Assembly (NCBI GenBank): GCA_016783865.1
Contig: JADHVS010000284.1
Location: forward strand, 1 to 5,454
DNA: 5,454 nucleotides
Source: Bacteroidales bacterium
GTDB lineage: Bacteria; Bacteroidota; Bacteroidia; Bacteroidales; SM23-62
Reading direction: 5' to 3'
The notes beneath the pieces are model-generated. The model ran no database searches. It was given only the letters and a program-made list of their open reading frames with translations, and was not told the origin of the DNA. Each line of letters starts with the position of its first letter. The stretch's first letter is position 1. Positions 1-5,454 of this stretch are shown one piece after another. The translations under genes and the position numbers were made by a program.

Positions 1-2499
1 GAAACGGCTCTTGAAGGATTTCTGAAGTTGAGCGACGATGATCTGTTCTCTCCTATAGTCCCATATTATGTTAGCCAGATCTATTATCTGCAGGAGAAAT
101 GGGAGCAGGTCATTGAATATGCCCCTGCTTTACTTGAATCTGTGACCGAGAAAAGGTATCCCGAAATGGCCAAGATCATTGGCGAGGCCTATTTCAATTC
201 TGAGAAATATAAAGAATCCATTGTCTACCTCGAAAAGTTTAATGAATCAAGCCACCGGAAGACCAATGAAGACAGGTATCAACTTGGGTTTGCCTATTAT
301 ATGGAGGAGAATTATGAAAAGGCCAGGGAACTCTTTCAGTCGGTATCCCTGGGACAGACTGAGGTGACCCAGAGTGCCATGTACCACCTTGCTGATTGTT
401 ACCTCAGGCTGGGAGATAAGAATCAGGCCAGGTTATCCTTTGCCGCTGCTTCCAGAATGGATTTTGATCCGAAAATTAAGGAGGATGCCCTGTTTAACTA
501 TGCGGTGGTCACCTATGAAATATCCTATACCCCGTTCAATGATGCCGTAAAGGTGTTTAACCATTTTATTTCGCTCTATCCTTCCTCGGAAAAAACCGAC
601 CTGGCATACAATTACCTGGTCCTGGCTTATATGGGTACAAAGAACTATAAGGAGGCCCTGGTCTCACTGGAAAAAATCAAACGGAAAACACCGGATATCG
701 AGAGGGCGTATCAAAGGGTGGCTTTTTTCCGGGGATTGGAATTATTTAAAAACCTGCTGTTCAATGATGCCCTGACCAAGTTTGATGCCTCACTTAAGTA
801 TGGTAATTATGATCCGGCCCTGAAGTCATTGTGCTACTATTGGAAAGGGGAGTCGTATTACCGGTTGACAGATTATGAGCAGGCCAGCCAGTTCTACAAC
901 AATTTCTTCCTGTCAGAGGGCGCCACGAGTGTAAGTGTTTATACCGTATGTCATTACAATATGGCCTATGTATATTTTAAGCAGGGGAACTATGTTCAGG
1001 CACTCAGCTGGTTCAGGAAATTTGAAAACCTGAGCAGCTCAGTTCCTTCAAAAGTATTGGGTGACAGCTACAACCGGATAGGTGATATGTATTACCTCGA
1101 TTCCAAATACCAGCAGGCCATTGATTATTACCAGAAAGCGATCGACCTGGATTTGGTGGATGTGGATTATGCCCTCTTCCAGAAAGGTTTCTCACTCGGC
1201 CTGCAGAATAAGCACTCCGAAAAAATTGCCACCATGTCCCGGATCTTATCGGGATATGAAGGATCCAGTTACCTGGCCGATGCGACATACGAGACCGGCA
1301 GGAGCTATTTTATCCTGCAACAACCCGACAGAGCCATCCCGAAATATAATGAAATCGTAGAGAATTTCCCCAATAGTTCATATGTCAGTAAGGCCTTGCT
1401 TCAATTGGCACTTATCTATTATAACCTGGATCAGGTAGATCAGTCGCTGGAATACTATAAACGGGTCGTGGCTGAATATCCTGGTTCGCCTGAAGCTGAA
1501 AGTGCCCTGAAAGGGATCCGGAATGTTTATGTTGATGCGAACCGTGTAAATGATTATGTGGCCTATGTGAACAGCCTGGGAGAAGAGGCAGACCTGACCA
1601 TAGCCGAGCAGGATTCACTTACATATATTGCGGCTGAGAATGTATATATGAATGGCGATTGTGAAAATGCCAAAAGAAGTTTTGGCGAATATATTCAGAA
1701 ATTCGAAGATGGCAGGTTTTTATTGCAGGCAAATTTCTACAAAGCAGAATGTCATTTAAGGAATGATGAATCTGGTGATGCACTGACGTCCCTGAGTTAT
1801 GTGATCAGTCAGCCAAGAAGCACTTTCAGCGAACCTGCCCTGGTTTCTGCTTCCCGGATTAATTATAGCCTCAAAAACTATTCAGTCGCCCTTGAGTATT
1901 TCCTGATGCTTGAAGAGATCGCTGAGGTTAAATCAAATATCTTCATGGCCAGGATAGGCAAGATGCGCTGTTATTATAAACTCGAGGATTATCCTTCTGT
2001 AATAGAGGCTGCAAGAAGCGTTCTAATGGAAGAGAAACTCTCGGAAGAGATAGAAAGGGAAGCACGTTTCAAAACAGCTCAATCATATTATGCACTCGAC
2101 CGGTTTGCCCTCGCTCAGGATGAATATGCCCTGGTTGCCAGGGAAGTGAAGAGCCTGGAAGGGGCGGAATCAAAGTACCGGGTGGCTGAACTGATGTTTA
2201 TCCGAAAGGAATATGAGCAATCGGCGAATGTCATATTTGAGTTCATTGATATGAATACTCCTCACAACTATTGGATGGCCAAGGCATTTATTATCCTCGC
2301 CGATATTTACCTGCTGTGGGACGATGAATTCCAGGCTGTGCAAACGCTTCAGAGCATTATCGATTATTATGATAATACTACCGATGGTATTGTTGACCTG
2401 GCTACAAGAAAGAAATTTGAGATAACAAGGAAGGATATGGAGGAGGAGAACAAGATCATAGAGGATACACTGGAAATTGAAATAACAGGAGGGCAGTAG
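1..2499 (+). CDS. Large tetratricopeptide-repeat (TPR) protein, 5'-truncated by the window edge
   Basis: The frame is open from base 1 (Glu-Thr-Ala-Leu-Glu-Gly) to TAG at 2497-2499, giving 832 visible residues. A TTG at 28-30 could be called as a start, but coding continues upstream of it with no stop and no signal peptide, so the true N-terminus lies outside the window. Nearly the whole chain is paired amphipathic helices of TPR type. Clear units include 'QLGFAYYMEENYEKARELF' (about residues 94-112), 'YNRIGDMYYLDSKYQQAIDY' (about 356-375) and 'LLQLALIYYNLDQVDQSLEY' (about 467-486), followed by the usual 'AEYPGSPEAESAL' linker. No membrane segment or enzyme motif is visible; the C-terminus is an acidic tail rich in Glu. 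TPR arrays are protein-interaction scaffolds. Bacteroidota carry long envelope-associated TPR proteins of this kind, mostly uncharacterised, so periplasmic or outer-membrane location is an inference. The gene is followed after one base by a barrel protein, suggesting a shared task. The TPR fold is near certain; the partner and function are unknown. Confidence 0.93.
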   Translation, partial: ETALEGFLKLSDDDLFSPIVPYYVSQIYYLQEKWEQVIEYAPALLESVTEKRYPEMAKIIGEAYFNSEKYKESIVYLEKFNESSHRKTNEDRYQLGFAYYMEENYEKARELFQSVSLGQTEVTQSAMYHLADCYLRLGDKNQARLSFAAASRMDFDPKIKEDALFNYAVVTYEISYTPFNDAVKVFNHFISLYPSSEKTDLAYNYLVLAYMGTKNYKEALVSLEKIKRKTPDIERAYQRVAFFRGLELFKNLLFNDALTKFDASLKYGNYDPALKSLCYYWKGESYYRLTDYEQASQFYNNFFLSEGATSVSVYTVCHYNMAYVYFKQGNYVQALSWFRKFENLSSSVPSKVLGDSYNRIGDMYYLDSKYQQAIDYYQKAIDLDLVDVDYALFQKGFSLGLQNKHSEKIATMSRILSGYEGSSYLADATYETGRSYFILQQPDRAIPKYNEIVENFPNSSYVSKALLQLALIYYNLDQVDQSLEYYKRVVAEYPGSPEAESALKGIRNVYVDANRVNDYVAYVNSLGEEADLTIAEQDSLTYIAAENVYMNGDCENAKRSFGEYIQKFEDGRFLLQANFYKAECHLRNDESGDALTSLSYVISQPRSTFSEPALVSASRINYSLKNYSVALEYFLMLEEIAEVKSNIFMARIGKMRCYYKLEDYPSVIEAARSVLMEEKLSEEIEREARFKTAQSYYALDRFALAQDEYALVAREVKSLEGAESKYRVAELMFIRKEYEQSANVIFEFIDMNTPHNYWMAKAFIILADIYLLWDDEFQAVQTLQSIIDYYDNTTDGIVDLATRKKFEITRKDMEEENKIIEDTLEIEITGGQ
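2487..2493 (+). promoter_or_regulatory. Shine-Dalgarno sequence for the barrel gene, inside the end of the TPR gene
   Basis: AGGAGGG lies seven bases before the ATG at 2501 and within the last codons of the TPR gene. Strong Shine-Dalgarno sequences are not the rule in Bacteroidota, so this one is notable. It supports ATG 2501 over the in-frame ATG at 2534, which has no such site. With a one-base gap between stop and start, it points to reinitiation or translational coupling of the two proteins. Confidence 0.6.
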
Positions 2500-2500
2500 C

Positions 2501-4198
2501 ATGGGAAGAATTATCAATACGAACAGGCATGCAATGAAAAGGGCAGTAAAGCTCATCATTTTACTGATAATAACAGCGATTATTTCTTACCCGGTTGAAT
2601 TAAGGGCGCAGGGCGGACTGGATAAGGAGATCATTGTGGTGCAGCCCTACAAGCCGGCATTGTCAGATGCATATAAGATCAATGTATTGCCAACAATCAG
2701 CGATACCATCAGCATACAACCTGATTTCGATTATTCGATCCGGCCCAAGAAAATCAAAACAGGTTTTGAGGTTCGTCCAATAATGGCTGCAAAGCTTGTT
2801 GGAGAGCCACTTTCAAAGCTATATAAATCATATTTGAAATTGGGTGTCGGGAATTACCTTGCTCCCCTTGCTGAGCTGAACGTTAACACCCTTCGGTCGA
2901 AGGACCGTTCAATGGGCATATATTTCATGCACCAATCAGTCAATGGGAAGGTCAAATTGAACAACGGAGAAAAGGTGCCACCCGGTTTTAACGACAACTT
3001 ACTCAATCTATACGGAAAGAAGATTTTCCAACGGTCTGTATTATCTGGTGATTTCGATGCCCAATACAGGGGAGTGAATTTCTATGGTTATAATTGGAGT
3101 CTGGATACGACGCTGGAAAAGGAATCCATACAGCAGCACTATATTTTTGCCAATGCCGCCCTGCAGCTCCATTCAACACACAAGGATTCCAGCCATCTGA
3201 ATTACCAGGTTAATTTCGATTACGGCTATTCACTTGATAAATTTGATCATAATGAACATGCCATAAAACTATCCGGCGAGTTTAACAAGCTGATGAAAAA
3301 CCAGGTCTTTGGCCTCAATACCGATATTGCACATTACCTTAGCAGTCAATCCATTGACTCTTCTAACCAGACCGTTTTAAATATTAATCCATGGTTTGCC
3401 AGGTCAACATCTGATTACAGTTATATGCTCGGGGCCAATATAGCATCAGATATCCATGGTGGAGATGCAAAAGTGGCGGTTCATCCCAGGGCATACCTGA
3501 AAATCAAGGTGATCGACAAGGTTTTTGTGCCCTATTTTGGTGTCGACGGAATGTACGAGGTGAATAACTTCAGCAAAATGATCGGGGAGAACAATTATCT
3601 GCTGCCGGGATTGAGAACAAAGAACACCAATCACAAGATCATGGGATACCTGGGGGTAAAAGGCAGCCTGTCGTCCAAATTCGGGTACCATATCAAGTTT
3701 AATTACTCCCTGATCGATAATATGTACTTTTTTATTAACGATACCGCCGGCGTGCTGGAAAATCAGTTTGGGGTAGTATATGATGATATTGAACAACTGA
3801 GCCTGACAGGAGAAGCCTCGTTCAGACCCAGCGAAAAGTTGAATTTATTGCTGTCTGCAATGTATTCCCAGTTTAATATGGATACTTTACCACATCCCTG
3901 GCATACGCCCAATTTTGATATGAGTCTGCGGGCCGGTTACAACCTCAGGAACAAAATTGTTCTGGATGCAAGTCTTTTTGTAAGGGGGAAGAGGTATGCG
4001 TTTAATCCGGATCCTGCCGGAGAACCGGTTGTTTTGGAGGGTTATCTGGACCTGAACGTTGGTGTTGAGTACCGGTATACGAAGATATTATCTGCCTTTA
4101 TCCGTTTAAATAATATTTTAGGCATGAGTCAGGAGCCCTGGCTCCACTATCCAACCATGAGATTCAATGCCATGATCGGCTTCACTTATGCCCTGTAG
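2501..4198 (+). CDS. Outer membrane beta-barrel protein, TonB-dependent-receptor-like but without a visible plug
   Basis: This 565-residue protein starts at ATG 2501, supported by AGGAGGG upstream; ATG 2534 (Met12) would give a more ordinary signal peptide (MKRAVK, then a hydrophobic run) and remains possible. Signal peptidase I cleavage is likely at 'ELRA|QGG' (after residue 36). The mature N-terminus carries 'EIIVVQPYKPALSDAYKIN' (43-61), a segment I recall from Bacteroidota outer membrane proteins annotated as TonB-receptor-like. A Pro- and basic-rich linker follows, then 'GEPLSKLYKSYLKLGVGNY' (101-119), probably the first strands. The rest is alternating aromatic and polar strands with Asp/Asn-rich loops. 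The last 50 residues ('GVEYRYTKILSAFIRLNNIL', then W..YP..RFNAMIGFTYAL) closely resemble the final strands of TonB-dependent receptors. No TonB box or plug domain can be seen, and the length is well below that of a full receptor, so a transport role should not be assumed. Coupling to the TPR gene suggests a two-part envelope complex (inference). The substrate is unknown. Confidence 0.85.
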   Translation: MGRIINTNRHAMKRAVKLIILLIITAIISYPVELRAQGGLDKEIIVVQPYKPALSDAYKINVLPTISDTISIQPDFDYSIRPKKIKTGFEVRPIMAAKLVGEPLSKLYKSYLKLGVGNYLAPLAELNVNTLRSKDRSMGIYFMHQSVNGKVKLNNGEKVPPGFNDNLLNLYGKKIFQRSVLSGDFDAQYRGVNFYGYNWSLDTTLEKESIQQHYIFANAALQLHSTHKDSSHLNYQVNFDYGYSLDKFDHNEHAIKLSGEFNKLMKNQVFGLNTDIAHYLSSQSIDSSNQTVLNINPWFARSTSDYSYMLGANIASDIHGGDAKVAVHPRAYLKIKVIDKVFVPYFGVDGMYEVNNFSKMIGENNYLLPGLRTKNTNHKIMGYLGVKGSLSSKFGYHIKFNYSLIDNMYFFINDTAGVLENQFGVVYDDIEQLSLTGEASFRPSEKLNLLLSAMYSQFNMDTLPHPWHTPNFDMSLRAGYNLRNKIVLDASLFVRGKRYAFNPDPAGEPVVLEGYLDLNVGVEYRYTKILSAFIRLNNILGMSQEPWLHYPTMRFNAMIGFTYAL

Positions 4199-4207
4199 GG
4201 GTGCATG

Positions 4208-4298
4208 TTGTCATTCTGAACTCGTTTCAGAATCTCCCCGGATGTGAATTGGATCCTGAAACCTGCCTGCCGGCAGGCAGGTAAATTCAGGATGACAA
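4208..4298. repeat. 91-bp imperfect palindromic element with nested hairpins (REP/MITE-like)
   Basis: The outer arms TTGTCATTCTGAA (4208-4220) and TTCAGGATGACAA (4286-4298) are inverted copies with one mismatch. Inside them are further hairpins: ATTCTGAA/TTCAGAAT (4213-4220 with 4226-4233, five-base loop), ATCCTGAA/TTCAGGAT (4253-4260 with 4286-4293), and a perfect GC-rich palindrome CCTGCCTGCCGGCAGGCAGG (4262-4281), extendable by one A:T pair on each side. The outer pairing competes with the inner hairpins, so two folds are possible. I recall similar 'GTCATTCTGAA...TTCAGGATGAC' sequences dispersed between genes in Bacteroidota genomes; copy number here is not testable. It codes for nothing and shows no target-site duplication. 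It sits ten bases after the barrel stop, where it could also shield mRNA ends or stop transcription, although no T-run follows. Confidence 0.75.
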
Positions 4299-4460
4299 AA
4301 TCAGTTTATATCGAGATTTCTTTTGTCGTAAATAATTTATATCGCACCGGATACTAACAGCCTTTTTCAGTTCGGGTATGTCAAGATTACCCCGGTCAAG
4401 GGCCAGTCTGGAACATGCAGCAGATATATCACCTGTTCCGCCAATAAATAAAACTTTCAT
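4287..4460 (-). pseudogene. Remnant of an NAD-dependent epimerase/dehydratase gene (N-terminal Rossmann piece)
   Basis: The - strand frame opens with ATG at 4460 and encodes 57 residues. Residues 1-25, 'MKVLFIGGTGDISAACSRLA' plus LDRGN, form beta1, the dinucleotide-binding glycine loop GGTGDIS (7-13) and helix alpha1 of the NAD-dependent epimerase/dehydratase (extended SDR) family. Working members run to roughly 300 residues. Here the expected beta2 strand is absent after residue 25, and the remaining residues (LDIPELKKAVSIRCDINYL onward) match nothing I recognise in the family. The catalytic Tyr-x-x-x-Lys region is gone. The last codons, Leu-Ser-Ser-stop, are read from the arm of the neighbouring palindromic repeat. 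The likely history is deletion of most of the gene, perhaps helped by the repeat. A one-base shift after residue 23 would give a short hydrophobic stretch (GVILTYPN) and then a stop, so a frameshift may also be involved. A true 57-residue protein is possible but less likely. Confidence 0.6.
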
Positions 4461-4762
4461 TGCATTGCGATTTAGTTAAATGGTATTCTCAACTTTGTGC
4501 AACTTTGTGGCATACTTTGTGTAGATTTGTGCAACTTTGTGGTATAGCTTTTAAAAAATTACACAAAGAGCCACAGAGCGGACAAGGTCTGGCGGAATCG
4601 GCTGGTAAAAAAAACTCAAAGTTTTACAAAGAAAAACAACTATTCTATCAAAAAAATAATACCCTTCTGGAATTACCATATTTTATAATTAACTTAGATT
4701 CATTATAAATAAGGGAGGCAAGTGAATAATTATTTTTAAACCAAAATTAATAATCGACAATT
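4461..4762. other. Intergenic spacer between the epimerase remnant and the lipoprotein gene
   Basis: This 302-bp stretch separates divergent reading frames. Its left part holds the ACTTTGTG repeat tract (4492-4578). From about 4606 it becomes strongly AT-rich with many A-runs. No convincing gene is present: the + frame 4460-4708 is a low-complexity translation of the repeats. For the lipoprotein promoter, TATTTTTA (4731-4738) matches seven of eight positions of the Bacteroidota -7 consensus TAnnTTTG, but no TTTG lies at the expected -33 distance, so it is only a weak candidate. AGGGAGG at 4712-4718 is more than 40 bases from the ATG at 4763 and cannot serve it directly; it precedes only a five-codon GTG frame (4722-4739) with no recognisable meaning. 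Confidence 0.5.
4492..4578. repeat. ACTTTGTG short tandem tract with inverted copies
   Basis: ACTTTGTG occurs at 4492-4499, 4502-4509, 4514-4521 and 4534-4541, with a one-mismatch copy (GATTTGTG) at 4524-4531. Start-to-start steps are 10, 12, 10 and 10 bases, close to one helical turn. After an AT-rich loop, inverted copies follow: CACAAAG (4562-4568), an exact complement of CTTTGTG at 4535-4541, and CCACAGAG (4571-4578), which pairs with CTTTGTGG (4535-4542) with one G:U. A stem with two alternative registers is therefore possible. I recall similar 'CTTTGTGG...CCACAAAG' stretches as dispersed non-coding repeats in Bacteroidota and other environmental genomes. The phasing would also suit a protein-binding array. 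Which applies cannot be told from one copy. Confidence 0.6.
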
Positions 4763-5454
4763 ATGAAAATTAAGTTAGTCTATATTGTTGCTCTGATGGG
4801 GCTGGCAATTATTTCATCCTGTTCAAAAGATGACAATGGTGAAATAGAAAAATTCAGTGAAAAAACCGTTGAAGAGAACAAGGCCATAGTGGAAGAGTCG
4901 GCCATCAGTATGGTGAATACGATGGAAGATATGAAGGATCTTGAGACTATGGATGTTGCAGTGAATCTTGGAAATATCCTCGATACTTCTGATCCTTTTA
5001 AATCCGCAACAACAAAAAGATCAAAATTAAATACGGTCATCCATGCCATTGCAGGCATCAAAACCGGGGAAAATGATCTTAACACCTTGTTTAAGGCCTT
5101 AAAAACAAGTGGTGAATTGGAGGAAGATCCTGAAACATTGCAGGATATCTGGGATGAGCTGGTTGGAACCTATTCCTGGAATCCATCCATTGAAGACTGG
5201 GATTTTGTTGCCGGCGGGGATAAGGCGATTTTTGAATTTCCTTCATCTGAAACTAGTACCACTAATGATGCTGTGTTCACAGTGTATAATTACAACAGCG
5301 TAATTATAACACCCACTCCGCTCGATGAAGAGTATGAGGGTGATTTTCCAACTTCCCTGAACGCTGATTTAAAGGTTGGTACTACGGAACTGATTACTTT
5401 CGTTTTTACAGCACAGTATAATACAGATGGAATTCCTAAAATGGTTGCAACTGA
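4763..5454 (+). CDS. Predicted surface lipoprotein of unknown function, 3'-truncated by the window edge
   Basis: The frame starts at ATG 4763, preceded by an A/T-rich leader as is common in this phylum, and stays open to the last base, giving 230 complete codons. Residues 1-20 (MKIKLVYIVALMGLAIISSC) are a lipoprotein signal peptide with lipobox ISSC, so Cys20 should be lipidated. Ser-Lys-Asp-Asp follows directly, resembling the acidic lipoprotein export signal that sends Bacteroidota lipoproteins to the cell surface. Residues about 26-75 are Glu/Asp/Lys-rich and Met-rich and look helical (VEENKAIVEESAISMVNTME). From about residue 135 the chain looks beta-rich, with the motifs TYSWN (136-140), DW (145-146) and IFEFP (156-160) and Thr/Asn-rich loops. 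I recall such Trp/Phe-Pro motifs in hypothetical lipoproteins of the phylum but cannot name a family. No enzyme motif is seen. It is separated from the TPR/barrel unit by repeats, so it is probably transcribed on its own. Confidence 0.88.
   Translation, partial: MKIKLVYIVALMGLAIISSCSKDDNGEIEKFSEKTVEENKAIVEESAISMVNTMEDMKDLETMDVAVNLGNILDTSDPFKSATTKRSKLNTVIHAIAGIKTGENDLNTLFKALKTSGELEEDPETLQDIWDELVGTYSWNPSIEDWDFVAGGDKAIFEFPSSETSTTNDAVFTVYNYNSVIITPTPLDEEYEGDFPTSLNADLKVGTTELITFVFTAQYNTDGIPKMVAT

Noticed and set aside
28..30. TTG as the start codon of the TPR gene
   Set aside because: The frame is open upstream to base 1 with plausible protein sequence, there is no Shine-Dalgarno sequence, and a start here would leave an envelope TPR protein without any signal peptide. 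It is an artefact of the window edge.
2170..2559. 129-codon - strand reading frame across the TPR/barrel junction
   Set aside because: It lies antisense to two well-supported genes and has Ile/Leu-rich composition typical of reverse-strand translation.
4522..4529. TAGATTTG as the -7 element of a promoter
   Set aside because: It matches TAnnTTTG exactly, but the TTTG copies upstream leave spacers of 14 or 24 bases, outside the usual range, and the site is part of the repeat tract. It is about 235 bases from the lipoprotein start. Kept only as a remark.
4460..4708. 82-codon + strand reading frame in the spacer
   Set aside because: Its first part translates the ACTTTGTG tract and its second the A-rich run (Lys/Asn/Phe/Tyr-rich). 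It has no ribosome binding site, domain or signal peptide, and its ATG overlaps the start of the epimerase remnant on the other strand.
4722..4739. Five-codon GTG mini-ORF behind AGGGAGG, possible leader peptide
   Set aside because: The spacing to GTG is only three bases, the peptide (VNNYF) has no attenuation-like composition, and no terminator hairpin follows it.
4780..5085. 101-codon - strand reading frame
   Set aside because: It is a shadow of the lipoprotein gene, whose signal peptide and lipobox on the + strand are clear.

Overview
The window looks like a chromosomal segment of a member of the Bacteroidota, probably an environmental Bacteroidales-like lineage. The evidence is a large TPR protein coupled to a TonB-receptor-like outer membrane barrel, a signal peptide ending in 'RA|Q', a lipoprotein with Ser-Lys-Asp-Asp right after its lipobox cysteine, and repeat-bearing AT-rich spacers. 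The genus cannot be told from this sequence alone.

Positions 1-4198 hold a tight two-gene unit on the + strand. The first gene (1-2499, 5' end outside the window) encodes a protein made almost wholly of tetratricopeptide repeats. One base after its stop, behind a good Shine-Dalgarno sequence lying inside its last codons, starts a 565-residue outer membrane beta-barrel protein (2501-4198). The barrel resembles the C-terminal part of TonB-dependent receptors but shows no plug domain. The spacing suggests coupled translation. A shared role at the cell envelope is an inference.

Positions 4199-4762 carry no intact gene that I recognise, but they are not empty. Ten bases after the barrel stop lies a 91-bp imperfect palindromic element with nested hairpins (4208-4298). 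Abutting it on the - strand is a 57-codon reading frame (4287-4460) that begins like an NAD-dependent epimerase/dehydratase (Rossmann beta1, Gly-rich loop, alpha1). It loses the family after about 25 residues and ends inside the arm of the palindrome, so it is best read as a gene remnant. Beyond it are five ACTTTGTG-like units spaced 10-12 bp apart, followed by inverted copies (4492-4578), and then an AT-rich leader.

From 4763 to the window end runs the 5' part (230 codons) of a secreted lipoprotein of unknown function, probably surface exposed. No mobile-element gene, RNA gene or CRISPR array was seen. I found no clear evidence of a new multi-gene system. The most interesting parts are the repeat-and-remnant spacer and the uncharacterised TPR/barrel pair.
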